36,748 bases of DNA from an uncultured Bacteroides sp. (GCA_944320945.1 CALUJK010000084.1:1-36748), one strand, 5' to 3'. Shown: positions 9,617 through 19,070, numbered from the stretch's first letter. The notes: generated by a model from the sequence alone, not told the origin. Translations and numbers: made by a program.

Positions 9617-11181
9617 AGAAAGGACTGATAACTTCCATACTCGCCCTAACCTTTACAGGCGTGCAAGCTCAGCCGCTTCCTCCCGTACCTCGTCTGGTGG
9701 TAACACTTACCATCGACCAACTCCGTACAGACTATCTGGAAGCATTTTCTTCACTTTATAATGAAAAGGGATTTAATCGATTAATGCGTGAAGGAAAGGT
9801 ATATTGCAGGTCTGAAATGCCTTTTGAAAAACCTGACCGCTCTTCAGCTGTGGCTTCAATATATACGGGTACTACCCCATCGGTACATGGTATTATTGCC
9901 AACCGCTGGATGATTCGTGAGACACTGCACCCGCGCAACTGTGTGGAGGATCCAAACTTTATGGGTAATTATACGGATGAAAATTCCTCACCCGCCCAGC
10001 TGCTTTCTTCTACAGTGACAGACGAATTGAAAATCGCTACCCAGAATAATGCACAAGTATATGCCATAGCTCCGACCAGAGATGCCGCCATTTTATCAGC
10101 CGGCCATGCCGGAAACGGTGCTTTTTGGCTCAATAAAAATACGGGAAAATGGTGTGGAACTACTTACTACGGAGAATTTCCCTGGTGGGTCAGTCGATAT
10201 AATGACCAGCATTCACCGGATTTCCGTATGGAAGAAATGGAGTGGACTCCCCTCCACCCTATGAACAAGTATCGTTTTTTGCCAGATTGGCGTTCCATTC
10301 CTTTTAAATATCGATTTGCCTCTGAAAAAGAGAATAAATATCGTCGGCTTATCGTCAGCCCGCTTATCAACGACGAGATAAACGGACTGGTAAGTGAAAT
10401 GTTAGATAAAAGTGCAATAGGAAAAGACAGCATTCCTGACTTTTTGGCATTGACTTATTACGGTGGCAACTATAACCACCGTACCACGCAAGAATGTGCC
10501 ATGGAAATGCAAGATACCTATGCCCGATTGGACCGAAGCGTTGCTAACCTGCTTGACACATTAGATGCAAAAATCGGACTGGAGCACATATTTTTTTGCC
10601 TTACGTCCACCGGATACTCCGATCCTGATGGTGCAGATACCGGTTTATACCGCATCCCCGGAGGAGAGTTTTACCTAAACCGGTGTGCCACTCTGTTAAA
10701 TATGTACCTGATGGCCTTATACGGTGAAGGTAAATATGTGGAAACTTATTATGACCAGCAAATATTTCTCAACCACAAACTGATAGAAAACAAGCAACTT
10801 CGTCTGCCCGAAGTACAAGAAAAAGCCGCAGAATTTTTAGTTCAGTTCAGTGGGGTAAGCAAAGTATATTCTGCCTACCAATTATTATTGGGATCTTGGT
10901 CTCCACGTATGGAAAACCTACGAAACGGGTTCCATCGAAAACATTCCGGTGACTTATTGATAGAAGTGTTGCCCGGCTGGACTATCATGCAAGAGAACGG
11001 CAATAATAATCGTGTAGTACGAGCTGCCCATATAGCCACTCCACTTATTTTCCTTGGCAGAGGAGTAAAGCCGGAAACCATTCGTATTCCTGTTGATGCA
11101 GCGCGTATAGCACCCACTTTAACAAGTGTGATGCGCATTCGTGCTCCCAATGCATGCACAGAAAGCCCTATCATATTTTAA
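9613..11181 (+). CDS. PafA-type alkaline phosphatase homologue, probably catalytically inactive
   Basis: The chosen start is the ATG at 9613 ([20 protein letters not shown], a clear signal peptide). An upstream in-frame GTG at 9433 lies inside lnb and is unlikely. The 522-residue product has the alkaline phosphatase/PafA fold: VTLTIDQLRTDY (31-41), IYTGTTPSVHGIIAN (83-97) and AAILSAGHAGNGAFW (158-172). Key active-site motifs are altered. The nucleophile segment normally resembling TxPGHAxIYTG reads RSSAVASIYTG. The KDR motif reads TRD (155-157). The metal site SxTDxxGH reads ALTYYGGN (279-286), LTADHG reads LTSTGY (330-335), and the C-terminal HGS is missing. Of the usual metal ligands only the first Asp (Asp35) is obvious. 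This suggests a periplasmic pseudoenzyme with a binding or structural role. Coupling to lnb and proximity to secA hint at envelope biogenesis; the function is unknown. Confidence 0.82.
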   Translation: MKKGLITSILALTFTGVQAQPLPPVPRLVVTLTIDQLRTDYLEAFSSLYNEKGFNRLMREGKVYCRSEMPFEKPDRSSAVASIYTGTTPSVHGIIANRWMIRETLHPRNCVEDPNFMGNYTDENSSPAQLLSSTVTDELKIATQNNAQVYAIAPTRDAAILSAGHAGNGAFWLNKNTGKWCGTTYYGEFPWWVSRYNDQHSPDFRMEEMEWTPLHPMNKYRFLPDWRSIPFKYRFASEKENKYRRLIVSPLINDEINGLVSEMLDKSAIGKDSIPDFLALTYYGGNYNHRTTQECAMEMQDTYARLDRSVANLLDTLDAKIGLEHIFFCLTSTGYSDPDGADTGLYRIPGGEFYLNRCATLLNMYLMALYGEGKYVETYYDQQIFLNHKLIENKQLRLPEVQEKAAEFLVQFSGVSKVYSAYQLLLGSWSPRMENLRNGFHRKHSGDLLIEVLPGWTIMQENGNNNRVVRAAHIATPLIFLGRGVKPETIRIPVDAARIAPTLTSVMRIRAPNACTESPIIF

Positions 11182-11186
11182 GTGTT

Positions 11187-11222
11187 ACAGATTTTACAGC
11201 AATTAATTTGTAAACAATCTGT
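11187..11222. repeat. Imperfect palindrome downstream of the PafA-like gene
   Basis: ACAGATT (11187-11193) pairs with AATCTGT (11216-11222), extended inside by TTAC/GTAA with a two-base bulge. It starts six bases after the stop codon. No T-tract follows, so it is not a convincing intrinsic terminator; it could be a weak terminator, an mRNA 3' end or an operator for secA. Confidence 0.4.
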
Positions 11223-11274
11223 ACCTCTGCATAAATTAATCAGCTTTTGCGTGGTTTATCTGTACCAAAATCAG

Positions 11275-11282
11275 TACCTTTG
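11275..11282 (+). promoter_or_regulatory. -7 promoter box of secA
   Basis: TACCTTTG matches TAnnTTTG, 65 bases before the secA ATG. A near copy, TACCTCTG, lies at 11222-11229, and the bases ATCTGTACC or ATCAGTACC occur three times between 11217 and 11279, suggesting tandem promoter or operator repeats. Confidence 0.6.
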
Positions 11283-11347
11283 CACGCATTGCGTACTTTA
11301 TTTATCTATCAATCAGAAAAGAATAATAACATAAACAAAATTATAAA

Positions 11348-14300
11348 ATGGGATTTAATGAATTTTTAAGTTCAATCTTCGGAAATAAATCGACCCGTGA
11401 TATGAAAGAGATTCAACCGTGGGTCAATAAAATTAAAACTGCATATCCCGCCGTTGCGGCACTAGATAACGACGCATTACGTGCCAAAACAGCTGAGCTG
11501 AGAACCTATATACACGACTCTGCTGCCGCACAACATGCCAAAGTAAAAGAGTTAAAAGCCAGTGTGGAAAACACGGAATTGGAAGACCGTGAGTCGCTCT
11601 TTGCCCAAATTGACAAACTTGAAAAAGAAATACTTGACATCTACGAAAAAGCACTGGACGAAGTACTGCCCGTAGCATTCTCCATTGTCAAAGAGACAGC
11701 GAAACGTTTCACGGAGAATGAAGAAATCGTAGTCACAGCTACTGACTTTGACCGTGAACTGGCAGCCACTAAAGATTTTGTCCGCATAGAAAATGATAAA
11801 GCCATTTATAAGAATCACTGGATGGCAGGTGGAAATGAAATCACTTGGAACATGGTACACTACGATGTACAGTTGTTTGGTGGTGTCGTATTACACAAAG
11901 GTAAAATTGCAGAAATGGCTACCGGTGAAGGTAAGACATTGGTTGCTACCCTGCCAGTATTCCTGAACGCATTAACAGGTAATGGTGTACACGTGGTAAC
12001 TGTTAATGACTACCTTTCTAAACGTGACTCTGAATGGATGGGACCGCTTTATATGTTCCATGGATTAAGCGTGGATTGCATTGATAAACATCAACCAAAC
12101 TCTGAAGCACGCCGCCGTGCATATTTAGCAGATATCACATTCGGTACAAACAACGAGTTTGGCTTTGACTATCTGCGTGATAACATGGCTATCAGACCGG
12201 GTGATTTAGTACAGCGTCGGCATAATTACGCCATTGTCGATGAGGTTGACTCCGTATTGATTGACGATGCTCGTACCCCGTTAATTATTTCCGGTCCTGT
12301 GCCCAAAGGTGACGACCAATTATTTGAGCAACTCCGTCCATTAGTAGAACGTTTGGTAGAAGCACAGAAGAAATTAGCTACCCAATATTTGGCTGATGCA
12401 AAAAGACTTATTGCGTCCGAAGACAAGAAAGAACAGGAAGAAGGATTCCTCGCACTATACCGTAGCCACAAAGCGCTACCAAAGAACAAACCGCTTATCA
12501 AATTCTTGAGTGAACAAGGTATCAAGGCCGGTATGTTGAAAACTGAGGAAATCTACATGGAGCAGAATAACAAACGTATGCACGAAGTAACAGACCCGCT
12601 TTACTTTGTGATTGACGAAAAGTTGAACAGTGTAGATTTAACCGATAAGGGTGTTGACCTCATCAGTGGAAATTCTTCAGATCCTACGTTTTTCGTATTG
12701 CCCGATATCACGGCACAGCTTTCTGCACTTGAAAACGAAACCGGTCTAAACGAAGAAGAACGTCTGGCAAAAAAAGACGAACTTCTGACGAACTATGCGA
12801 TCAAATCTGAGCGCGTACATACCATCAATCAATTGTTGAAAGCATATACAATGTTCGAGAAAGATGACGAATATGTCGTTATCGACGGACAAGTTAAGAT
12901 TGTGGATGAGCAAACCGGTCGTATTATGGAGGGTCGCCGTTACTCTGATGGTCTGCATCAAGCTATTGAGGCTAAAGAAGGAGTAAAAATTGAAGCAGCC
13001 ACTCAAACGTTTGCAACTATCACCCTGCAAAACTATTTCCGCATGTACCATAAGCTATCCGGTATGACCGGTACAGCAGAAACAGAAGCCGGTGAATTCT
13101 GGGACATTTATAAATTGGACGTAGTTGTTATCCCCACAAACCGCCCCATTGCCCGTATCGATATGAACGACCGCGTATATAAGACCAAACGTGAAAAATA
13201 TAAGGCGGTCATTGAAGAAATCGAGAAAATGGTACAAGCCGGTCGCCCAGTATTGGTTGGTACAACTTCCGTGGAAATCTCCGAGATGTTGAGCAAAATG
13301 TTGACCATGCGCAAAATATCTCACAATGTACTGAATGCTAAACTTCACCAAAAAGAAGCTGAAATCGTAGCACAAGCCGGACAAAGCAGTATTGTAACGA
13401 TTGCTACCAATATGGCCGGTCGTGGTACTGATATTAAACTGAGTCCGGAAGTGAAAGCTGCTGGTGGTTTAGCCATTATCGGTACAGAACGCCATGAATC
13501 ACGCCGTGTAGACCGTCAGCTTCGTGGCCGTGCAGGACGTCAAGGTGACCCGGGTTCCTCTGTTTTCTTTGTATCATTGGAAGATGACTTAATGCGTTTG
13601 TTCTCATCCGACCGTATAGCCAGCGTTATGGACCGATTAGGCTTTAAAGAAGGGGAGATGATTGAACACAGCATGATATCCAAATCCATCGAACGTGCCC
13701 AAAAGAAAGTAGAAGAAAATAATTTTGGTATCCGTAAACGCTTATTGGAATACGATGATGTGATGAACAAGCAACGTACCGTAGTCTACACCAAGCGCCG
13801 TCACGCACTTATGGGTGAACGTATTGGTATGGATATCGTCAATATGATTTGGGATCGATGCGCTAATGCTGTCGAAGCTCCTGACTACGAAAATTGTAAG
13901 ATGGATATGCTCCAAATACTTGCCATGGAAGCTCCTTTCACCGAAGATGAATTTAAGAGCGAAAAGAAAGATAAGCTGACAGAACGCGCATTTGATGCTG
14001 CCATGGAAAACTTCAAACGCAAAACAGAACGCATGGCACAAATCGCTTATCCTGTTATCAAGCAAGTTTATGAGACTCAAGGACACATGTATGAGAATAT
14101 CCTTATCCCAATTACCGATGGCAAACGTATATATAACATCTCATGCAGTTTGAAGAGTGCCTACGAAAGTGAATGTAAAGAAGTGGTCAAAGCATTCGAA
14201 AAATCGATTCTTTTACATGTCATCGATGAAGCATGGAAAGAAAACCTTCGTGAATTGGATGAGTTGAAACACTCTGTACAAAACGCCAGCTATGAGCAAA

Positions 14301-14644
14301 AAGACCCGCTACTCATTTATAAATTAGAGTCAGTCAATTTGTTTGATACTATGGTGAACAAGATAAATAATCAGACCATCTCCATTCTGATGCGTGGACA
14401 AATTCCAGTACAGGAACCAAGCGAAGTACGCCAAGCCGCTCCGGAAAAGCGTCAAGACATGAGCAAATATCATGAGCAAAAGCAAGATTTGAATGATCCA
14501 AATCAACAAGCAGCTGCCCAGCAGGATACGCGTGAAAAGCCTAAACGTGAACCTATCCGTGTAGAAAAGACAGTAGGCCGCAATGACCCTTGCCCATGTG
14601 GAAGTGGTAAGAAATATAAAAACTGTCACGGACGTAACGCATGA
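11348..14644 (+). CDS. secA: Preprotein translocase ATPase SecA
   Basis: SecA is the ATPase motor that drives unfolded preproteins through SecYEG. The 1,098-residue protein carries Walker A GEGKT at about 193-197 and the DEAD-type site [16 protein letters not shown]. The second helicase lobe has [13 protein letters not shown] and [14 protein letters not shown]. The C-terminal zinc-binding SEC-C motif [13 protein letters not shown] lies near 1085-1097. Walker A lies about 85 residues later than in E. coli SecA (around residue 105), because of a charged helical insertion after about residue 55. Longer SecA proteins are usual in Bacteroidota. A TAnnTTTG box precedes the gene and a strong hairpin terminator follows. 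It stands alone transcriptionally but next to the lipoprotein acyltransferase operon. Confidence 0.98.
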   Translation: MGFNEFLSSIFGNKSTRDMKEIQPWVNKIKTAYPAVAALDNDALRAKTAELRTYIHDSAAAQHAKVKELKASVENTELEDRESLFAQIDKLEKEILDIYEKALDEVLPVAFSIVKETAKRFTENEEIVVTATDFDRELAATKDFVRIENDKAIYKNHWMAGGNEITWNMVHYDVQLFGGVVLHKGKIAEMATGEGKTLVATLPVFLNALTGNGVHVVTVNDYLSKRDSEWMGPLYMFHGLSVDCIDKHQPNSEARRRAYLADITFGTNNEFGFDYLRDNMAIRPGDLVQRRHNYAIVDEVDSVLIDDARTPLIISGPVPKGDDQLFEQLRPLVERLVEAQKKLATQYLADAKRLIASEDKKEQEEGFLALYRSHKALPKNKPLIKFLSEQGIKAGMLKTEEIYMEQNNKRMHEVTDPLYFVIDEKLNSVDLTDKGVDLISGNSSDPTFFVLPDITAQLSALENETGLNEEERLAKKDELLTNYAIKSERVHTINQLLKAYTMFEKDDEYVVIDGQVKIVDEQTGRIMEGRRYSDGLHQAIEAKEGVKIEAATQTFATITLQNYFRMYHKLSGMTGTAETEAGEFWDIYKLDVVVIPTNRPIARIDMNDRVYKTKREKYKAVIEEIEKMVQAGRPVLVGTTSVEISEMLSKMLTMRKISHNVLNAKLHQKEAEIVAQAGQSSIVTIATNMAGRGTDIKLSPEVKAAGGLAIIGTERHESRRVDRQLRGRAGRQGDPGSSVFFVSLEDDLMRLFSSDRIASVMDRLGFKEGEMIEHSMISKSIERAQKKVEENNFGIRKRLLEYDDVMNKQRTVVYTKRRHALMGERIGMDIVNMIWDRCANAVEAPDYENCKMDMLQILAMEAPFTEDEFKSEKKDKLTERAFDAAMENFKRKTERMAQIAYPVIKQVYETQGHMYENILIPITDGKRIYNISCSLKSAYESECKEVVKAFEKSILLHVIDEAWKENLRELDELKHSVQNASYEQKDPLLIYKLESVNLFDTMVNKINNQTISILMRGQIPVQEPSEVRQAAPEKRQDMSKYHEQKQDLNDPNQQAAAQQDTREKPKREPIRVEKTVGRNDPCPCGSGKKYKNCHGRNA

Positions 14645-14663
14645 CAATAATCACATTTCTCTC

Positions 14664-14702
14664 AGCCCCGAACGGTTAAAACTGTCCGGGGCTTTTGTTT
14701 TA
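14664..14702 (+). terminator. Intrinsic terminator of secA
   Basis: A 13-bp stem (AGCCCCGAACGGT at 14664-14676 with ACTGTCCGGGGCT at 14681-14693; one mismatch, one G-T pair) with a TAAA loop is followed by TTTTGTTTT. It begins 20 bases after the secA stop. Its T-tract contains the TTTG that serves as -33 box of the next gene. Confidence 0.9.
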
Positions 14703-14724
14703 TCCACCTAAAACCGTACTTTTG
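14694..14724 (+). promoter_or_regulatory. Complete Bacteroidota promoter of the DUF6340-type lipoprotein gene
   Basis: TTTG (14694-14697), a 19-base spacer and TACTTTTG (14717-14724) match the -33/-7 consensus fully, the best promoter in the window. The -33 box lies within the T-tract of the secA terminator. The predicted start of transcription near 14730 rules out translation from the in-frame TTG at 14695. Confidence 0.75.
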
Positions 14725-14751
14725 CTTGCGAGAAATAAAATAAAAAAGTAT

Positions 14752-15852
14752 ATGAGAAAATATATATTCCATAGCATATATATCGCCTGCTTCCTTTTAT
14801 CCGGTTGCCAAAGTATGGAACAACTCTCCATTGACTATCTAGTTCCGGCAGATGTCAACTTCCCCCAAGAACTAAGACGCGTAGCCGTTGTCAACAACAT
14901 GCCACAAAGACCGGACAGTACAAAAATTGTTCACACTCAAAAGGAAGCAGCTGAAGAATTCAACGAGATACTCTACACAGCTTCCTATTATGGCAATTCA
15001 ACTTTGGCTACAGAGGCTTTGGCTGAATCTTTAGCTGACCAAAACTATTTCGACGAAGTAGTCATTTGTGATTCGGCTCTACGTGCCAATGACGTGCTTC
15101 CGCAAGCCAAAATTTTATCCGAGACCCATATCAATCATCTAACACAATCTTTAGACGTAGATTTTATTATCTCTTTAGAGGATGTCCGTCTTGACACAGA
15201 ACGAAAAGTAGCCTATATGCCAGAATGGGGTGTATTCTACGGTACTGTTGACGTTAAAGCATACCCCACTATAAAAATTTACCTCCCCAGTCGCACTGTT
15301 CCAATGGTTACAGTCAATGGTTGTGACAGCATTTTTTGGGAAAAAGCCGGGAATACCAAAAACTACGTATTTTCTCATCTCATTCCTGAGAAAGAAATGA
15401 TAAATCAAGCCTCACAATTTGCCGGAACTATTCCCATCAAGCACCTCCTCCCTTATTGGAAAACTGCGCGTCGTTATTACTTCACTGGCGGTTCGGTAAA
15501 CATGCGCGATGCCGCGATCTACGCCCGTGAAAAAAACTGGTCTGAAGCAATTGCTCTTTGGAAACAACAATACAACACCCGTAAAAACAAGCAAAAGATG
15601 TATGCAGCTTACAACCTTGCTTTAGGCTACGAAATGCAAGATGACATCGCCACTGCTTGCGAATGGGCACAGAAAGCGCAAGAAGCGGCTTGTATAGTAG
15701 ATGGAATAGACCCGAATCAACCGACTCGTGTTAATGCGTTAGATGTTCCCAACTATGTCATGACCACTCTCTATCTTAATGAACTGCGAGAACGAGAAGA
15801 AGGCAGAGCACGCCTAAATGCCCAAATGCAACGTTTCAACAACGATTTTTAA
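14752..15852 (+). CDS. DUF6340-type lipoprotein with TPR-like C-terminus
   Basis: A 366-residue lipoprotein starting at the ATG at 14752, with signal peptide and lipobox LSGC (Cys19). The in-frame TTG at 14695 would place the start inside the promoter and terminator. The N-terminal half (RVAVVNNMPQ, then VDFIISLEDVRLD) is of the type annotated as DUF6340 in Bacteroides, apparently an alpha/beta domain. The C-terminal part, from about residue 245 (ARRYYF, then NWSEAIALWKQQY and AAYNLALGYEMQDD), has TPR-like helical pairs that often mediate protein contacts. There is no catalytic signature. It has its own promoter directly behind secA. Function unknown; family name given from sequence style rather than a search. 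Confidence 0.7.
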   Translation: MRKYIFHSIYIACFLLSGCQSMEQLSIDYLVPADVNFPQELRRVAVVNNMPQRPDSTKIVHTQKEAAEEFNEILYTASYYGNSTLATEALAESLADQNYFDEVVICDSALRANDVLPQAKILSETHINHLTQSLDVDFIISLEDVRLDTERKVAYMPEWGVFYGTVDVKAYPTIKIYLPSRTVPMVTVNGCDSIFWEKAGNTKNYVFSHLIPEKEMINQASQFAGTIPIKHLLPYWKTARRYYFTGGSVNMRDAAIYAREKNWSEAIALWKQQYNTRKNKQKMYAAYNLALGYEMQDDIATACEWAQKAQEAACIVDGIDPNQPTRVNALDVPNYVMTTLYLNELREREEGRARLNAQMQRFNNDF

Positions 15853-15883
15853 TGAAATGTAAGTGCAATAACCTTTTTTTTGT

Positions 15884-15891
15884 TACCTTTG
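15884..15891 (+). promoter_or_regulatory. -7 promoter box of the small acidic protein gene
   Basis: TACCTTTG matches TAnnTTTG, 24 bases before the ATG at 15916, leaving a very short leader. Confidence 0.55.
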
Positions 15892-15915
15892 GGCAAGTAA
15901 AAAAAGAATACCATC

Positions 15916-16362
15916 ATGAAACTCAGTCAATCATCTTTATCCACTATCGAAAACTCCATTCGGAAAGCCGTAGAGAGATATAATTGTCAGTATGAACAAA
16001 CAATCATTACTGACATTCATCTGCAACCCAATCAAAATTCTGGCGAATTATTCATTTTCAACGATGACGATGAAGAACTGGCCAATACCGTGATAGAAGA
16101 ATGGATTGCTTATGAGGATACAGATTTTAGTGAAGGAGTAGAACGGGTACTCACAACTTTGCTCAATGATATGAATTCTGCCGGCGCTTTCGAAAAGGTA
16201 ACTATTCTAAAACCATTTTCTTTTGTCCTTGTAGATGATGAAAAAGAGACTGTAGCTGAACTTTTACTTATAGATGACGACACTCTGCTGGCAAACGATC
16301 CGCTCTTGAAAGGATTGGATGAGGAACTGGATGCTTTCTTGAAAGAACTTCTTGAGAAATAA
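15916..16362 (+). CDS. Small acidic cytoplasmic protein, function unknown
   Basis: A 148-residue protein without signal peptide or membrane segment. It is strongly acidic, with runs such as FNDDDEEL and LIDDDTLL and an EELDAFLKELLEK C-terminus. The pattern suggests alternating beta strands and amphipathic helices, possibly a small dimeric alpha/beta fold. I do not recognise the family. It has its own promoter box, a normal start, and codon use like its neighbours, so it is a real gene. It converges on the DUF5686-type gene with 47 bases between stops, where I see no convincing terminator. Confidence 0.75.
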   Translation: MKLSQSSLSTIENSIRKAVERYNCQYEQTIITDIHLQPNQNSGELFIFNDDDEELANTVIEEWIAYEDTDFSEGVERVLTTLLNDMNSAGAFEKVTILKPFSFVLVDDEKETVAELLLIDDDTLLANDPLLKGLDEELDAFLKELLEK

Positions 16363-16409
16363 AAACGTCCGTTTATCATAGGGAATATCTATCATCACAG
16401 ACATTTCAC

Positions 16410-18662
16410 CTATCGATTAAACAACTCGAATGTAAACTTACATCCTATTTCCCGGTATCCCCAATTGGCAAAAGAAGCAAATACACCAAAATCAAAGATA
16501 TGGGTGCCAATACCATAGCCGAACTCTGCATAAGGCATTAAGTGTGGCATTAGCAAAAGATTGAAATAAAGACGCTCATTCAATACATACTGTGTATACT
16601 TCTTCAAATGTCTCATCAACAGGAAAGGTGCTTCATAGGTAACATGCCCGCGCAAGTATTCGCGCGAAGAGTTATACCAACGTCTGTCCAGCAGCTGAAA
16701 TACTCCTCCTATTTCATCGTTCCATCCTACCGGCAAGTTAGAACGTGTAAAGTTTACAAAGTCCACGAAGTATAATTCCTCTTGATCTGTAAAAATTCCT
16801 CCCCCGACACGATAATACAAATTGCGCATAAGCCCCAATGGAATCTGATGCTGTACATCCAGTTCAATACGCTCATACTTTCCTGTGCTTTTCATTATTC
16901 CTTTGACACCCCTTTCCCAATCTATAGAGAAAGTAGGATACTGAGAATAAAGATTCACCTTACGCTTTCCATTCATATAGTAATACATACCGGGAGTCCA
17001 CGACAACCGGACACGAGGAGCGAAACTAATATAAGTATGTCTAAACTTCTTCAACAGATCCATGTCATACCCCGGAGACTCTGGCGACGGATTAATAGTT
17101 CTTACTGCCGGTCGATCCGGATTAACCAATACAAACTGGGAACGTTCCGCTTCCGTACGCCTATGCATGGACAAACCTACATCCAAAGTCAATCCATTGA
17201 CAATCTCCCAACTATGATATAAATGGAAATACAAATCCTTAAAATAATCAAGGTGAATCTTATTAAAATCAAAAATACTGTCAGGCATTGCCTTCAGTTC
17301 GTCCAAAATGTCGCTGCTATAAATGCGGTTTCCGTTTCCTATATTCAAATGTAAAGATGCACGCTTACTGGGCCAATACTCAAAATCTGAAACAACAGAC
17401 CAATAAAACTCTTTCCGCTTAAAATTATACCCCACTTTCGGCACTATACGCAGAAGGCGATCGCCCGCAAAAAGACGATTATATTTAAATTCCTGCCGAT
17501 AAGAAAATCCATTACTTTTACTGTAACTCAACAACAAAGGATTAATAAGCGGTGAACAACGCACACTTCCCAAATCTGCCAATTCTATTGTGTAACGGCT
17601 CACCAAAGCATCACCTAACTGCCCCCAAAACTCTAGTTGCTTACTTCGTGGTTTACGTTTATTAAAAAGCGTGTCACGCTTCAAAAAGAAATCCTCGTAC
17701 AAAGAATCCTCCCGATGTGTTAGTGGAATAGGACGTATAGCATTAAAATAAGCCGTATCACGCCGACTGGTATTGGTGTCACACGTTAGCCGAAACGAAT
17801 CAGACAAGTCATACTTGCTCTTTTCCTCACTCCAACGGAGTTGTTCAGTCATAATACTGCGATGATGAATGTCATGATAATCCAGCACTGCCGTATAACT
17901 TCCTTCCAACACATTCCCCAACAATTTAAAACGTCCGTCCAGTTCATAAAAGACAGGAAGAAATTCATCATCTGAATCCACCTCTCCCATCTGTACGCGA
18001 TTGTTATAACGAAAAAGTTCCGAACGTCCCGAAAAGTTTATCTCGCGCACACTCCACACGTTGTCACTCACCACCAAATAACCATCCACCAACTGGAAGC
18101 TCTTACTTTTAGGCGTAAAGTGAATATAGAAACGCTGATTGTGTGACGCTCCCACCACCGAATCCAACCTATATTCATAATACTTCATTGCATTTGAAGC
18201 CAAAGGCGAGAGCAATTTATCGTAAAGTAGAGTCGTAGAATAAATATTAATGTGAAAATATTCAGGCAAACGCCCATCCATCATCCAGAATTCAGAAGCA
18301 GTACCAATGGAAGCCTTTACTTTTTGGTCGTAAATATCGGGAGCTGTGAAATGCAAATCACTATGCGTTTCCGTCAAATATTCCGTCACCCCCTTGCGAA
18401 GCCGGAACATGGAAGGGATGAAACGTATCAACCGATTTTTCTTAGGGATGTGCACACGTCCTTTGATATAAAGGCTGGCATCATATCGATCTACAATACT
18501 TTCATAGAGGGGAGCATAAAAGATTACCTGCTGCATAATGGAATCAGCCAGCGAATGACGAGCCGCATCCGTAGCCGGCAAAATCATACCACGTACCGGC
18601 ATCACGAATGCCTCCCCAAGCAAACCCATACCTATTATTATATATAGCAACAGATGTCTCAA
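16410..18662 (-). CDS. DUF5686-family outer-membrane protein
   Basis: A protein of about 750 residues. The open frame extends upstream to an ATG at 18758, but a promoter box at 18691-18698 lies inside that extension. The best start is a TTG at 18662: it follows a good Shine-Dalgarno-like AACGAGG and creates a clean signal peptide (MRHLLLYIIIGMGLLGEAF). The N-terminal half contains helical and beta elements typical of DUF5686 (YIKGRVHIPKK, LLSPLASNAMKYYEYRL, GYLVVSDNVWSVREI). The C-terminal half, from about residue 430, has alternating aromatic strands and ends in FTFELFNR, as expected for an outer-membrane beta barrel. The usual carboxypeptidase-like domain in front of DUF5686 is not obvious here. 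Role unknown, presumably outer-membrane. It is monocistronic. Confidence 0.78.
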   Translation of the reverse strand: MRHLLLYIIIGMGLLGEAFVMPVRGMILPATDAARHSLADSIMQQVIFYAPLYESIVDRYDASLYIKGRVHIPKKNRLIRFIPSMFRLRKGVTEYLTETHSDLHFTAPDIYDQKVKASIGTASEFWMMDGRLPEYFHINIYSTTLLYDKLLSPLASNAMKYYEYRLDSVVGASHNQRFYIHFTPKSKSFQLVDGYLVVSDNVWSVREINFSGRSELFRYNNRVQMGEVDSDDEFLPVFYELDGRFKLLGNVLEGSYTAVLDYHDIHHRSIMTEQLRWSEEKSKYDLSDSFRLTCDTNTSRRDTAYFNAIRPIPLTHREDSLYEDFFLKRDTLFNKRKPRSKQLEFWGQLGDALVSRYTIELADLGSVRCSPLINPLLLSYSKSNGFSYRQEFKYNRLFAGDRLLRIVPKVGYNFKRKEFYWSVVSDFEYWPSKRASLHLNIGNGNRIYSSDILDELKAMPDSIFDFNKIHLDYFKDLYFHLYHSWEIVNGLTLDVGLSMHRRTEAERSQFVLVNPDRPAVRTINPSPESPGYDMDLLKKFRHTYISFAPRVRLSWTPGMYYYMNGKRKVNLYSQYPTFSIDWERGVKGIMKSTGKYERIELDVQHQIPLGLMRNLYYRVGGGIFTDQEELYFVDFVNFTRSNLPVGWNDEIGGVFQLLDRRWYNSSREYLRGHVTYEAPFLLMRHLKKYTQYVLNERLYFNLLLMPHLMPYAEFGYGIGTHIFDFGVFASFANWGYREIGCKFTFELFNR

Positions 18663-18690
18663 AACCTCGTTCGATTTACGTACGATGGAA

Positions 18691-18698
18691 CAAATATA
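18691..18698 (-). promoter_or_regulatory. -7 promoter box of the DUF5686-type gene
   Basis: On the minus strand this reads TATATTTG, a perfect TAnnTTTG match, 28 bases upstream of the proposed TTG start at 18662. It argues against the longer open frame starting at 18758. Confidence 0.55.
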
Positions 18699-18885
18699 AG
18701 GATTCCTTGCAATGAAAACAGACGATGAAGCGTGAAAAATTGATAATAGCAGCACCATAAATGTTTTTCATCGACAAAAAGACAAAAAAACGAACTGTAT
18801 AAAAAATAAAAGGAATTCTTTTGATACACTCCATATCATCCCTCAGTATAATGCAAATTTAATATAAGTTATACCTCTTCCACAA

Positions 18886-18996
18886 CACCTTCTGACGGGG
18901 ATGACTACGAGACATGTTTGGAACATTGACAAAAGGGCTTTCACCCATGGACCGAACGTGTCTCGTGGTAGCGGCATACATATATGGCTGTCATCG
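18886..18996. repeat. Structured intergenic repeat upstream of glnN
   Basis: An imperfect inverted repeat: GAGACATGTTTGG (18909-18921) pairs with CCGAACGTGTCTC (18952-18964). As RNA all 13 positions pair, two as U-G. The flank GATGAC (18900-18905) can pair with GTCATC (18990-18995). The right part repeats at 5669-5694, and the element shares TTCTGACGGGG, GGCTTTC and a TGGCxGTCATC end with the larger palindrome at 32302-32430. It may be a diverged member of the same intergenic element family. Confidence 0.5.
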
Positions 18997-19062
18997 GAAA
19001 GAAACGAGATACATTATTGGGGCTTTATTTGGCAAGCGTGTGGTAGATTGAGAGAAAAAACG

Positions 19063-19070
19063 TACTTTTG
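19063..19070 (+). promoter_or_regulatory. -7 promoter box of glnN
   Basis: TACTTTTG matches TAnnTTTG, 32 bases before the glnN ATG. The -33 region lacks a clear TTTG, which may indicate dependence on an activator. Confidence 0.55.
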
